Notes: generated by a model from the letters alone, not told the origin. A stretch of DNA of 64,000 bases from Frigidibacter sp. SD6-1 (GCF_030143255.1 NZ_JARJNR010000003.1:310001-374000); one strand, 5' to 3'; positions 41,601-49,681 are shown, counted from the first letter of the stretch. Program-made: numbers and translations.

Positions 41601-43558
41601 ACATCCAGCTCCTCCACGAACCGCGCGTTCTCGCTGATATACTGGAACCGCAGTTCCGGCTTCTTGCCCATCAGCCGCTCGACCAGATCCGAGGTCTCGC
41701 CGGGTTCATCCTCGTCGATGCTCACGCGGATCAGTTTCCGCGTCTCGGGGTTCATCGTCGTGTCCTTGAGGTCCTTTGCGTCCATCTCTCCCAGCCCCTT
41801 GAAGCGCTGGACGTCGATCTTGCCGCCGCGGTTCGACCCGAGGCCGGTCTTCAGCCAGTATTCCTTCTCCTCGTCGTTCGAGACATAGCGGCGGATGGCG
41901 CCCTGGGTCAGCCGGTAGAGCGGCGGGCAGGCGAGGTAGAGGTGGCCCTTGTCGATCATCGGCCGCATCTGGGTGAAGAAGAAGGTCATCAGAAGCGAGG
42001 CGATATGGGCGCCGTCGACGTCGGCGTCGGTCATGATGATGATCTTCTCATAGCGCAGGTCGTCGATGTTGAACCTGGTGCCCATGCCGCAGCCCAAGGC
42101 CTGGCAGAGATCGTTGATCTCCTGGTTCTGGCCCATCTTCGATGAGGCCGCGCCGAGGACGTTGAGGATCTTGCCGCGGAGGGGCAGGAGCGCCTGAGTG
42201 GTGCGGTCGCGCGCCATCTTGGCCGAGCCGCCCGCGCTGTCGCCCTCGACGATGAAAAGCTCCGTCCCCTCGCGGTTGGTGGCGGAACAATCGACAAGCT
42301 TGCCGGGCAGGCGCAGCTTCTTGGTGGCGGACTTGCGGGCGGTTTCCTTTTCCTGCCGCCGCCTCAGGCGTTCCTCGGCGCGCAGCACGAGGAAGTCGAG
42401 GATGGCGCCGGCCGACTTGGTGTCAGAGGCAAGCCAGTTGTCGAAATGGTCCTTCACGGCGCCTTCGACCAGCCTCGCGGCCTCGGTCGTGGCCAGCCGG
42501 TCCTTGGTCTGGCCCACGAATTCCGGTTCGCGGATGAAGCAGGACACCAGAGCGCAGCCGCCTGCCACCATATCCTCGCGGGTGATGAGTTCGGCCTTGC
42601 GGTTCTTCGTGAGTTCGCCATAGGCGCGGATGCCCTTGAGGACGGCGGCCCAGAAGCCCGCCTCATGCGTGCCGCCCTCGGGCGTCGGTACGGTGTTGCA
42701 GTAGGAATTCAGGAAACCGTCGATTGATGGCGTCCAGTTGATGGCCCATTCGACCTGGCCGGGGACGCCGAATTTCTCCTGGAACGAGACCTTTCCGGCG
42801 AAGGGCCGGTCGGCGTAGGTGGTGGCCTTCTGCAGCAGTTCGCCCAGATAGTCGGCCAGCCCCCCGGGGAAGTGGAAGGTGGCTTCCTGCGGGGTCTCGC
42901 CGTCGCTGATCGCCGATTTCCAGCGGATTTCGACGCCTGAGAAGAGATAGGCCTTGGAGCGCACCATCTTGAAGATGCGGGCGGGCTTGAAGCGGTGGTG
43001 GCCGAAGATCTGTTCGTCGGCGTGGAAGGTGGTGGTGGTGCCGCGGCGGTTCGGGGCCTGGCCGATTTCCTTGACGGGGCCGAGGGGGACGCCGCGGGAG
43101 AAGCGCTGTTCAACGAGCTTGCGGTCGCGGGCGACCTGCACGACCATCGAATCCGACAGCGCGTTGACGACCGAGGCGCCGACGCCATGCAGGCCGCCCG
43201 AGGTCTGGTAGGCGTCGCCGCCGAACTTGCCGCCCGCATGCAGCGTGCAGAGAATGACCTCTAGCGCGGACTTGCCGGGGAATTTCGGATGCGGGTCGAA
43301 CGGCATGCCGCGGCCGTTGTCGCGGATGGTGATGGCGCAATCCTCGTGGAGTTCGACCTCGATCCGGCTGGCGTGGCCCGCGACCGCCTCGTCCATCGAA
43401 TTGTCGAGAATTTCGGCGACGAGGTGATGGAGCGCGCGTTCGTCGGTGCCGCCGATATACATGCCGGGGCGCTTGCGGACCGGCTCCAGCCCCTCGAGCA
43501 CCTCGATCGAGGAGGCGTCATAGGTGCCGGACCCGCCGGAGAGGAGATCGTTGGACAT
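41597..43558 (-). CDS. parE: DNA topoisomerase IV subunit B
   Basis: ATPase subunit of topoisomerase IV, which unlinks daughter chromosomes; partner of ParC. The 653-residue protein has the GHKL ATPase (ILDNSMDEAVAGHA, IRDNGRGMPFDPHPKF, TSGGLHGVGASVVNAL), the transducer domain and the TOPRIM domain with LFIVEGDSAGGSAKMARDRTTQALLPLRGKILNV and IMTDADVDGAHI. It ends in the typical ENARFVEELDV. Start ATG at 43558. The stop overlaps the start of an Imm45-like gene. Confidence 0.96.
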   Translation of the reverse strand: MSNDLLSGGSGTYDASSIEVLEGLEPVRKRPGMYIGGTDERALHHLVAEILDNSMDEAVAGHASRIEVELHEDCAITIRDNGRGMPFDPHPKFPGKSALEVILCTLHAGGKFGGDAYQTSGGLHGVGASVVNALSDSMVVQVARDRKLVEQRFSRGVPLGPVKEIGQAPNRRGTTTTFHADEQIFGHHRFKPARIFKMVRSKAYLFSGVEIRWKSAISDGETPQEATFHFPGGLADYLGELLQKATTYADRPFAGKVSFQEKFGVPGQVEWAINWTPSIDGFLNSYCNTVPTPEGGTHEAGFWAAVLKGIRAYGELTKNRKAELITREDMVAGGCALVSCFIREPEFVGQTKDRLATTEAARLVEGAVKDHFDNWLASDTKSAGAILDFLVLRAEERLRRRQEKETARKSATKKLRLPGKLVDCSATNREGTELFIVEGDSAGGSAKMARDRTTQALLPLRGKILNVLGAASSKMGQNQEINDLCQALGCGMGTRFNIDDLRYEKIIIMTDADVDGAHIASLLMTFFFTQMRPMIDKGHLYLACPPLYRLTQGAIRRYVSNDEEKEYWLKTGLGSNRGGKIDVQRFKGLGEMDAKDLKDTTMNPETRKLIRVSIDEDEPGETSDLVERLMGKKPELRFQYISENARFVEELDV

Positions 43559-43628
43559 GGGGGCTCGCTGCTCGGATCTGTTCTTGGTGGGTCAGATTAG
43601 ACCCGGGAGAGGGGCGGGGCAAGCGGGG

Positions 43629-43688
43629 CCTCCTCGGGCGCTTCGCTTCTCGTCGGTCCCGACGAGCGCCCGGAGGGCGACGAGGAGG
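43629..43688. terminator. Long nested hairpin between doc and parE
   Basis: An outer stem CCTCCTCG / CGAGGAGG (43629-43636 and 43681-43688) encloses GGGCGC / GCGCCC, and an inner perfect stem CTCGTCGG-TC-CCGACGAG (43649-43666). It lies directly behind the doc stop and 70 bp or more before parE on the same strand, so it probably isolates parE from toxin-antitoxin transcription. Confidence 0.65.
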
Positions 43689-44054
43689 TTACCGCCCCCT
43701 CAGCCACTCCGCCAGCTCGGCCTCGTCCATCAGCCCTTGCGCCACACGGATGATGATCTGGCCGACCTCTTCAGCGTGCCAGGTCATCTGCACGCCGTTC
43801 AACTTCAGCGCGGCATTCATGGTGCGAAAAGCCGTCCGCTTGTTTCCGTCGTTGACGCAATGCACCTGCGAGACCGCCACCGCATAGGCGGCGGCAAGAT
43901 CGTAGACATCGCCTACCAGCCCGTAGGCCAGCCGGTTGTCCACACGCCCGAGTGCCCCTTCGAGCGACTTGCCGCGGGCGCGTCCCGGCAGGTCGCCGGG
44001 ATTGAGTACCTCGTCATGGATCGCTTCGACGATCTCGGCCGACAGGGTCAGCAC
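43689..44054 (-). CDS. doc: Doc-family toxin (Fic/Doc fold kinase) of a Phd-Doc module
   Basis: Toxin that, in the known family, phosphorylates elongation factor Tu and stops translation. It is 121 residues, with the Fic/Doc core QVHCVNDGNKRTAFRTMNAALKLNG. The motif HxxNDGNKR retains the catalytic His and the phosphate-binding NDGNK; the third position is Val where Phe is usual. The GTG start lies 3 bp after the antitoxin stop. Both genes are expected to be autorepressed by the antitoxin-toxin complex. Confidence 0.87.
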   Translation of the reverse strand: MLTLSAEIVEAIHDEVLNPGDLPGRARGKSLEGALGRVDNRLAYGLVGDVYDLAAAYAVAVSQVHCVNDGNKRTAFRTMNAALKLNGVQMTWHAEEVGQIIIRVAQGLMDEAELAEWLRGR

Positions 44055-44057
44055 GGC

Positions 44058-44312
44058 TCACTTGTCCCGAAGATAATCGAGAACCGGTTGCACCTCTTCG
44101 CGCGTCTCTCGGAGATGTGCCAAGACCTCGTCCATCGTCGCGTGCCGGTGTTCGCCCGGTTGCGCCGCCTCGGCCGGGACCAGATAGCCCACGAGCTGCG
44201 AATTCTTCAGGATCGCCACGGGCTTGCCGTTAGCGCGGTCGAGCACTTTCTGCGGTTCGCGCAGTTCGGTGATGGTGGCGATCTGGTTGGTCAGGAGGGT
44301 GGTCACGGTCAT
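44058..44312 (-). CDS. phd: Phd/YefM-family antitoxin
   Basis: An 84-residue antitoxin: an N-terminal DNA-binding fold (ATITELREPQKVLDRANGKPVAILKNSQLVGYLVP, about 12-46) and a C-terminal charged helix (MDEVLAHLRETREEVQPVLDYLRDK) that masks the toxin. It is followed by doc with a 3-bp gap. The promoter region has a consensus TATAAT and a TGTA-N8-TACA palindrome, fitting autoregulation. Confidence 0.87.
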   Translation of the reverse strand: MTVTTLLTNQIATITELREPQKVLDRANGKPVAILKNSQLVGYLVPAEAAQPGEHRHATMDEVLAHLRETREEVQPVLDYLRDK

Positions 44313-44323
44313 CTACATCTGAA

Positions 44324-44339
44324 TGTACATTATAATACA
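44324..44339 (-). promoter_or_regulatory. phd-doc promoter -10 element within a palindromic operator
   Basis: The gene strand reads TGTATTATAATGTACA: a perfect TATAAT lies inside TGTA-N8-TACA, 12 bp before the phd start. A weak TTGATT lies 19 bp upstream. The overlap of operator and -10 element is typical of an autorepressed toxin-antitoxin module. Confidence 0.6.
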
Positions 44340-44442
44340 CGTTGTGACGGAAAAATCAAGGAACGGGCGAGTGCTTCACTGGGAGTCGGCTCGGCAGCCC
44401 TGCTGGTAAGCCGGGGTGTCCAGGCGCTGGCCCCAAAGGAAA

Positions 44443-44470
44443 GGGCCGCCCCGTCTACACGAAGCGGCCC
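44443..44470 (-). terminator. Possible terminator of the intergenic small transcript
   Basis: On the minus strand, GGGCCGC and GCGGCCC form a perfect 7-bp stem around a 14-nt loop, followed by TTTCCTTT. It could end a transcript beginning near 44640, giving an RNA of about 200 nt. Confidence 0.4.
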
Positions 44471-44551
44471 CCCGAGTTCCAAGGAGATGGCCCAGTTAGG
44501 GTGCCGGTTAAGGCGCGTCCCAGACAAGGGTTACAGCCTGCGAGTTTGCCC

Positions 44552-44608
44552 TCAGGCCACGGCCCCCCCGACTGTCCTGACACCTCTCTCCAATATCACT
44601 CTAGACAC
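44552..44608 (-). CDS. Candidate 18-codon leader-like ORF with an exceptionally strong Shine-Dalgarno
   Basis: GTG start, then SRVILERGVRTVGGAVA and TGA. GGAGG lies 7 nt before the GTG, inside a 17-nt stretch fully complementary to the 3' end of 16S rRNA. The peptide uses codons that are rare in this GC-rich genome: AGA twice, AGG, ATA and TTG within 12 codons, all three arginines included. It looks like a leader peptide rather than a functional protein, but nothing proves it is translated. Confidence 0.35.
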   Translation of the reverse strand: MSRVILERGVRTVGGAVA

Positions 44609-44677
44609 TGGATCACCTCCTTTCCTGGTTGCCGTTAACCAGAAGCCTGCCACAGATTTTGTGGTTGTCAAAAGAAA

Positions 44678-45301
44678 TCACGCAACCCTTTTGATAAAAT
44701 TCGAAACAATGAGTCTGAAAGGGATCAACGCTATAGCGGCGAGCGCCAGTTTCACCAGCCAGTCGCCGAAGCCGAGCGAGACCCAGAAGGGCAGGGCGGG
44801 GCCGTGGCCGAGAAGCGGTTTCATCTCGGCCGCCCAGGAGACGTCGTTTCCGGGCTCGATGAAGGTCAGCGCCGCGGCGAAGGCGACCGAGAAGAAGACC
44901 GCGGTATCGAGCGAGGCGCCCGCAAGGGTCGAGATGAAGGGTGCCTTCCACCAGGAACCGTCGCGCAGCCGGTTGAAGACATGGATGTCGGTCAGCTGCG
45001 CCAGAAGGAAGGCGAGACCGGAGCCGAGCGCCACGCGCAAGGTCACGAGCGGTCCGAATTCGCCCATGATCTGCGATCCGACGAGCGAGCAAAGAAGGCC
45101 CGCGACGAAACCCGCGATCACCACCCGGCGCGCGGCCACGGCGCCCTGGAAGCGGTTCGTCAGGTCGGTCACCAGGAAGGAGAACGGGTAGGTGAAGGCC
45201 CCGTATGTCAGCCAGTCGCCATAGGGAAACTGCACGAGGATATTGGAGGCCACGACAATGGCGGCCATGGCAAGGATGCCGGGAAGAAGCGAACGGGTCA
45301 T
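44678..45301 (-). CDS. yhhQ: Queuosine precursor transporter (YhhQ/VUT family)
   Basis: Inner-membrane protein of 207 residues with about six transmembrane segments, thought to import the queuosine precursors preQ0/preQ1. Typical features are FPYGDWLTYGAFTYPFSFLVTDLTNRFQG and the C-terminal WLVKLALAAIALIPFRLIV. Single gene; upstream DNA has an H-type pseudoknot-like structure with an A-rich run before the ribosome binding site GGAAAG. The C-terminal coding end borders the unusual intergenic region 44340-44677. Confidence 0.88.
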   Translation of the reverse strand: MTRSLLPGILAMAAIVVASNILVQFPYGDWLTYGAFTYPFSFLVTDLTNRFQGAVAARRVVIAGFVAGLLCSLVGSQIMGEFGPLVTLRVALGSGLAFLLAQLTDIHVFNRLRDGSWWKAPFISTLAGASLDTAVFFSVAFAAALTFIEPGNDVSWAAEMKPLLGHGPALPFWVSLGFGDWLVKLALAAIALIPFRLIVSNFIKRVA

Positions 45302-45308
45302 GTGTCTT

Positions 45309-45346
45309 TCCGTTTTTTACAAGGTCGCGGAGACTTGGCTTCCGCG
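45309..45346 (-). promoter_or_regulatory. Candidate preQ1-I-like riboswitch before yhhQ
   Basis: On the gene strand: stem CGCGGA / TCCGCG with loop AGCCAAGTC, then GACCTTGTAAAAAACGGAAAG. The loop CC can pair with the GG after the A-run to make a pseudoknot, the loop ends in C as in preQ1-I aptamers, and the pairing would cover the Shine-Dalgarno GGAAAG. Weaknesses: only 2 bp in the second helix, and a longer-than-usual third loop (14 nt). The queuosine-transporter context is what makes it worth noting. Confidence 0.3.
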
Positions 45347-45397
45347 CCCATCGCGGAAACAGCGCGCGCCTTACGCCCGCTGCCCGGCCCGGTCAAG

Positions 45398-46282
45398 TCA
45401 TTCCTCGATGCGGACCTCGACGAATTCGGTCGACATGACCGCGAGGAAGTTGTCGTCGGCGACCATCGTGGCGCGCAGTGCGCCCGCCGCGTCCCGCCAG
45501 ACCGACAGGCCTTCGAGATTGCCGAAGGCGCCTGCGCGGCTTTCCATCAGCACCGCGTCCGCCACCGGCTGCCCTGCCTCGAGCGTGATCCGCCGCAACC
45601 GGGACCGGAAACCCAAGAGCCCCCAGAGATCGCGTTCAAGGACATAGAGCCGCCCGTCCGGCCCGAAATCGGCGCCGACCGGGCGCCAATGGTGATCCTC
45701 GGGCAGGCGGAAGGCCTCTGACCATCTGCCGTTTGCATAACGCCAGACCGGAAAGGACCGGACCCCGCGCCCCGGCCCCTCGGGCATGGTGTAGAGTGCG
45801 CCGTCGGGTGCGATCGCCAGTGCCTCGAGCCCGTCGTTCTCGATCGCCTCGAAAGCCGGAAAATCGGGCAGCTCGGCGATGAAGCTGCCGTCCCGGTCAT
45901 AGCGGGCCACGCGGCTGACCAGTTCGAAGGACAATCGCAGCTGCCCGTCAGGTCCAAGCGCCATGCCTTCGGCATCGTCGTGGAGACGGTCCAGCGTTGC
46001 CCCCTTCGGCCCGCTCAGTGCCGCCCCCGGCCCGTCGAGCGTGATCCCGATGATCGCACCGTCGCCATCCCGCCGGAAGCGGCCGTGAAACAGCCGGGCC
46101 GAATCCGACAAGGCGATGAAGCCCTCGCCATCCGCCGTCACCTCAAGCGCCGACAGGCCGCCGAACCCGTACGCCGTTTCCGTCGCCTCGTAGCTGCCGA
46201 TCACCACCACGCGCGGCGCGGCGGCGGCGCCCGAGGCGAGACCCAAGGCGAGGATCAGTCCGAGTTGAGAACGCCGGTACAT
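45398..46282 (-). CDS. Exported esterase-like activity of phytase family protein
   Basis: A 294-residue exported protein with signal peptide MYRRSQLGLILALGLASGAAAA. It has a beta-propeller-like character with repeated strands such as GLSALEVTADGEGFIALSDS, LHDDAEGMALGPDGQLRLSFE, LEALAIAPDGALYTMPEG and VGADFGPDGRLYVLERD, as in the phytase_like (esterase-like) family. The substrate is unknown. The start overlaps the 3' end of mepA by 28 bp on the same strand, so it is probably in one operon with the transporter and mepA. Confidence 0.8.
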   Translation of the reverse strand: MYRRSQLGLILALGLASGAAAAPRVVVIGSYEATETAYGFGGLSALEVTADGEGFIALSDSARLFHGRFRRDGDGAIIGITLDGPGAALSGPKGATLDRLHDDAEGMALGPDGQLRLSFELVSRVARYDRDGSFIAELPDFPAFEAIENDGLEALAIAPDGALYTMPEGPGRGVRSFPVWRYANGRWSEAFRLPEDHHWRPVGADFGPDGRLYVLERDLWGLLGFRSRLRRITLEAGQPVADAVLMESRAGAFGNLEGLSVWRDAAGALRATMVADDNFLAVMSTEFVEVRIEE

Positions 46283-47151
46283 GCCTTGGGAAGGTCCGAC
46301 ATGAGATATTCGCGCGGGCCCCGCTTCTTCGGCCCCGGGGTTTTCTTCGGCGGGTTCTTCAGCTCCTCGAGATAGGTCGTCACCCACCACATGAGCGTAT
46401 CGTCGCAGCCGTCGCCGCCATTCGACAGTTCGCTGACGGTCGGGCTTTGCACCTCGCAGCGTTTCGATCCTTTCGGGCATTTCAGCCGCACGTGGAAATG
46501 GTCATGGTGGCCGTAGATCGGGCGGATCTTCTGCAGCCATTTCCTGTCGGATGCCTTGGCGCCCTTGCACATCTCGATCTTGATGGCGGCGGCGACGAAG
46601 ATCCGGTCGACGCGCGGGTCGGACGCTGCCATTTCCAGAACGGCGGCGTGCGATTCCGTCCAGTTGCCGTTCACCTTCTTCTGATCTTCGGTCCGCACGA
46701 TCATCGCGCCGAGCTTCTCGCGCTCGCCCTTCGAGAGGCTCAGGGACGGCGGCGGCGTGTACCAGATGTCGGCATCAAGCCCGGTCTGGTGGCTCAGGTG
46801 GCCCGACGGGCTCGGGCCCCCGCGCGGCTGGGCGAGATCGCCGATGTAAAGGCCCTTCCAGCCGACCTGGGTCGCCGCCTGCGAGAGGTCCATGAGGTAC
46901 TGAACCAGCACCGGATGCCCCCAATTGCGATTGCGGGAAAGTCGCATCGCCTGCCAGGTCGGCCCGCTTTCCGGCAGTTGCACCATGCCTGCGCCGCAGC
47001 CCCTGGAGTAAAAGCCGATCGCCTCGGCCGTCTCGCTCGACGGTCCCGGCACGGCGCTGAACAAAGCCGCCGCGCGCGCCTCCTTCGCCGCGGCCGTGCC
47101 CGCCCCCAGAAGAAGGGCGGCCAGAAGCGCCAGACCTGCCGTTGTCCTCAT
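46255..47151 (-). CDS. mepA: Penicillin-insensitive murein endopeptidase MepA
   Basis: Periplasmic zinc peptidase (M74) that cuts D-Ala-mDAP cross-links in peptidoglycan. The 298-residue protein has a signal peptide (MRTTAGLALLAALLLGAGTAAA) and the metal-binding motifs GHLSHQTGLDADIWY and GHHDHFHVRLKC. Further cysteines (GCGAG, EMCKG, RCEVQ, GDGCDD, KACTG) suggest several disulfides. It overlaps the MFS gene stop by four bases (ATGA), which places it in a three-gene operon. Confidence 0.93.
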   Translation of the reverse strand: MRTTAGLALLAALLLGAGTAAAKEARAAALFSAVPGPSSETAEAIGFYSRGCGAGMVQLPESGPTWQAMRLSRNRNWGHPVLVQYLMDLSQAATQVGWKGLYIGDLAQPRGGPSPSGHLSHQTGLDADIWYTPPPSLSLSKGEREKLGAMIVRTEDQKKVNGNWTESHAAVLEMAASDPRVDRIFVAAAIKIEMCKGAKASDRKWLQKIRPIYGHHDHFHVRLKCPKGSKRCEVQSPTVSELSNGGDGCDDTLMWWVTTYLEELKNPPKKTPGPKKRGPREYLMSDLPKACTGVLNSD

Positions 47152-48518
47152 GGCTGACGTTCTCCCATCGGCTTGACCCATCTCAGGATCACCATGCCGA
47201 CAAGGAAGAGCGCGATCAACGGGATGGCGATGCCGATCCGCTGCGATCCGCTGATCGTGGTGAAGACCGCGATGGCGAACGGCGCGATGAAGGCGGTGCA
47301 TTTGCCGGAAAGCGCGTAGAGACCGAAGCTTTCGGTCGCGCGCGCCTGCGTTGTGTGAAAGACCATCATCGTGCGGCTCGAGGATTGCAGCGCACCGCCC
47401 GCCGCGCCGATCAGGCAGCCACAGGCGTAGAAGATATAGTCGGGCCAGGGCGAACCTTCTGCGAAGGGCACGCCATAGAAGGCGTCGCGCGACATGCCCG
47501 CGATCACGAGGCAGACCGCGATCAGCACATACATCGAAAGATTGATCACCGGCTTCGGGCCCCGCGCACTGTCCATCTTGCCGCCGAGCCAGCTGAAGAT
47601 CGCGGCCGCCACGGCGCCGACGATGCCGAAGATGCCGATCTTGATCACCGACCAGCCGAGCACGCCCGAGGCATAGACCCCGCCGAAGGCATATAGCGCA
47701 TTGAGCGCATCGCGATAGAACATCGAGGACAGAAGATGCGCGCCAAGGCTCGTGCGTTGCTTCAGCGACCTGATGAGCCGCCCGAGGTCGCGCATCGCCG
47801 CGCCAAGGTTGACGCGCCGCGCCGGGCCTTTCGGCTCCCGCACCCACAGGAAGAAGGGCACCATGAAGACGACATACCAGATTGCCGTGATCGGCCCGAC
47901 CGCGCGCGTCCCCTCGCGCATGCCGGCATCAAGGCCGAAGAGCGGATCGGCCCCGATCAGGGTCTTCCCGGTCGCGGCATTCTCGGCGAAGAACACCAGC
48001 ATGATCACCAGCGCGATGATCCCGCCCAGATAGCCGAAGGCGAAGCCAGAGCCCGAAACCTTGCCCATATCCTCGTCGCCCGTCAGGTCGGGCATCAGCG
48101 CATTGGTGAAGATCGTGGCAAATTCCATGCCGATGAGGCCGAGCCCGAACCAGATGAGCGCCCAATGCAGGTCGGACGCGCCCGGCAACAGATACCAGAG
48201 GCCCCAGGAGCCTGCGACATAAAGGGCCGAGAAGACCCAGATCCATATCATCCGCTTGCCCGACCCGTCGGCGATGGCGCCAAGGATCGGCGCAAGAAGC
48301 GCGATGATCACGCCCGAGATCGACTGGCCCCAGCCCCAATAGGCCTGAGCCGCAGCGCCCGCGGCCTCTGCGTCCATGCCCTGCGCGCCGAAATGCGCGC
48401 GCGCCACCTCGGCGAAATAGGGGCCGAAGACGAAGGTCAGAAGCAGCGTGTTGTAAGGCTGGCTCGCCCAGTCGAAGAACCACCAGCCCCAGATCCGTTT
48501 CTTCGCCGCCGCGTCCAT
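47148..48518 (-). CDS. UMF1-family MFS transporter (Atg22-like)
   Basis: Inner-membrane protein of 456 residues with about twelve hydrophobic segments. It starts KKRIWGWWFFDWASQPYNTLLLTFVFGPYFAEV, the recognised UMF1/Atg22-like opening. The vacuolar homologues export amino acids; the bacterial substrate is unknown. The ATG at 48518 was chosen after GGGAGGG; an upstream in-frame ATG would add 23 residues that look non-coding. First gene of the group with mepA and the phytase-like gene. Confidence 0.87.
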   Translation of the reverse strand: MDAAAKKRIWGWWFFDWASQPYNTLLLTFVFGPYFAEVARAHFGAQGMDAEAAGAAAQAYWGWGQSISGVIIALLAPILGAIADGSGKRMIWIWVFSALYVAGSWGLWYLLPGASDLHWALIWFGLGLIGMEFATIFTNALMPDLTGDEDMGKVSGSGFAFGYLGGIIALVIMLVFFAENAATGKTLIGADPLFGLDAGMREGTRAVGPITAIWYVVFMVPFFLWVREPKGPARRVNLGAAMRDLGRLIRSLKQRTSLGAHLLSSMFYRDALNALYAFGGVYASGVLGWSVIKIGIFGIVGAVAAAIFSWLGGKMDSARGPKPVINLSMYVLIAVCLVIAGMSRDAFYGVPFAEGSPWPDYIFYACGCLIGAAGGALQSSSRTMMVFHTTQARATESFGLYALSGKCTAFIAPFAIAVFTTISGSQRIGIAIPLIALFLVGMVILRWVKPMGERQP

Positions 48519-48652
48519 CCGTCCCTCCCTCGGGCTCTGCCCGGTTTTCGGCGGATCAAGCCCGAAAGCCGGAAGGATGGCAAGCACGCCGTCGCGGCAC
48601 CGGGCCGCAAGAGCCCGTGCCTTTTCATCTTGGCGAAAATACCTCAGGGGGT

Positions 48653-48696
48653 CCGGGGGACAGCGTCCCCCGGCGGGTCGGCCGGGCGAAGCCCGG
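48653..48696. terminator. Double hairpin and repeat copy C
   Basis: CCGGGGGAC-AGC-GTCCCCCGG (48653-48673) is followed by CCGGGC-GAA-GCCCGG (48682-48696), between the start of the MFS gene and the end of the thioesterase gene. The flank GAAAATACCTCAGGGGGTCC resembles the flanks at 5124 and 24160. It probably ends the thioesterase transcript. Confidence 0.6.
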
Positions 48697-48702
48697 ACGA
48701 AA

Positions 48703-49233
48703 TCACGTCTCCGGCGGCCAGGGACGCAGGCCCTCGGCCTCTATCCAGGCCGCGACCCAGGCGGGCAACGCGGGGCTCTCGCGGCGCACGCCCATTTCCG
48801 CCAGCACGTCCGCCACCGGCACGATCCCCGCCTTCGAGGTGACGGCCGAACGGATCACCTGCTGGCTGGTGCAGTCCTCGCCCTTCCACATGCTCTGCTC
48901 CATGTAGAGAAACCGCGCGTCCCAGCCGATGCAGCGGGTGCGGATCGTCACCCGGTCGAAGGCGCGGACCCGGCGGCGGTAGCGGATGGCGCTGCCCGCG
49001 ACCGCGACGCCCCAGCGGCGGCGGGAAAGCGCTGCGTTGAAACCGGTGCGCATGCCCAAAGGCACGCGGCCGAGGTCGAAGAGCGTCAGCGTCCGGCCAT
49101 TGTTCAGTTCCAGAAAGAAATCGAGATCCCAGGGCCAGCAGATGTGATGGCTCACATGCGTATCGAGAAGCCCGATCGCCGGTTGGCGACGGCTGATCCA
49201 GATTTCCTTCGCCATGCGCACGAACGGATACAT
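48703..49233 (-). CDS. Acyl-CoA thioesterase-like hotdog protein
   Basis: A 176-residue single-domain protein of the 4HBT/hotdog class. The beginning, HVSHHICWPWDLDFFLELNNGRTLTLFDLGRV, holds the family Asp/Glu-Asn-Asn-Gly segment, and the later AIRYRRRVRAFDRVTIRTRCIGWDARFLYMEQSMWKG is the central strand and helix. It may hydrolyse acyl-CoA esters; the substrate is unknown. Monocistronic, with a 148-bp gap to the divergent yggT gene. Confidence 0.82.
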   Translation of the reverse strand: MYPFVRMAKEIWISRRQPAIGLLDTHVSHHICWPWDLDFFLELNNGRTLTLFDLGRVPLGMRTGFNAALSRRRWGVAVAGSAIRYRRRVRAFDRVTIRTRCIGWDARFLYMEQSMWKGEDCTSQQVIRSAVTSKAGIVPVADVLAEMGVRRESPALPAWVAAWIEAEGLRPWPPET

Positions 49234-49381
49234 TGCCTCACCCTGCGATTGCGTCCCCTCTGCCTGACAAGGGGTGACGCAAAGGTCAACCGGCGACGTG
49301 ACGTTATCGGCGGCGCAGCCTATCGGCTTGCGGGCGGCAGGCTGAGCCTTTACCTCTGGCCGAAAGCGGCAGGAGAGGCAG

Positions 49382-49675
49382 ATGGTTTCGCTCTATCAGG
49401 CATTGGACGTGATCCTTCAGGTCATCTGGTTCGTGATGATCGCCCATATCATCCTGTCGTGGCTTCTGAGCTTTCAGGTGCTGAACCCGCGCCAGCCGCA
49501 AGTCGCGCAGATATGGTTCGGCCTCAACCGGCTGCTCGAGCCGATCTACGCGCCGATCCGCCGCTTCCTGCCGCAGACGCCGGGGCTCGACCTTGCGCCG
49601 CTCGTCGCCTTCGTCATCCTGATCATCCTGCGCCAGGTGCTCCATAACAATCAGGGCTTCTTCTACAGCTTCTGA
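49382..49675 (+). CDS. YggT-family membrane protein
   Basis: A 97-residue membrane protein with two hydrophobic segments: VILQVIWFVMIAHIILSWLL at about 10-29 and LAPLVAFVILIILRQVL at about 73-89, and NRLLEPIYAPIRRFLP between them, the YggT hallmark. Often linked to cell division or membrane stress but without a proven role. It is followed by recQ after 6 bp, so both are in one operon. AGGAG ahead of the ATG supports the start. Confidence 0.92.
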   Translation: MVSLYQALDVILQVIWFVMIAHIILSWLLSFQVLNPRQPQVAQIWFGLNRLLEPIYAPIRRFLPQTPGLDLAPLVAFVILIILRQVLHNNQGFFYSF

Positions 49676-49681
49676 CCCCAG

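Larger units (their letters stand above)
44340..44677 (-). other. Intergenic region with signs of an unrecognised small transcript
   Basis: About 340 bp between yhhQ and phd-doc without a normal gene. On the minus strand, in order: a TTGACA (44671-44666), a palindrome CCACA-N5-TGTGG (44664-44650), a 17-nt perfect complement of the 16S rRNA 3' end (44624-44608), an 18-codon ORF (44608-44552), a CTCCTT (44486-44481) able to pair with the Shine-Dalgarno AAGGAG, and a 7-bp hairpin followed by TTTCCTTT (44470-44435). No good -10 element accompanies the TTGACA. Confidence 0.45.

Noticed and set aside
44330-44527. A 65-codon minus-strand frame (TTG start) through the intergenic unit
   Set aside because: No ribosome binding site, it runs through the hairpin and into the phd promoter, and its composition is not protein-like. 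Kept as a possibility only if conserved.
44608-44624. Apparent 16S rRNA 3'-end fragment on the plus strand
   Set aside because: The sequence before it has no similarity to the rest of the 16S rRNA 3' domain; as a Shine-Dalgarno on the minus strand at correct distance from a GTG it makes more sense.
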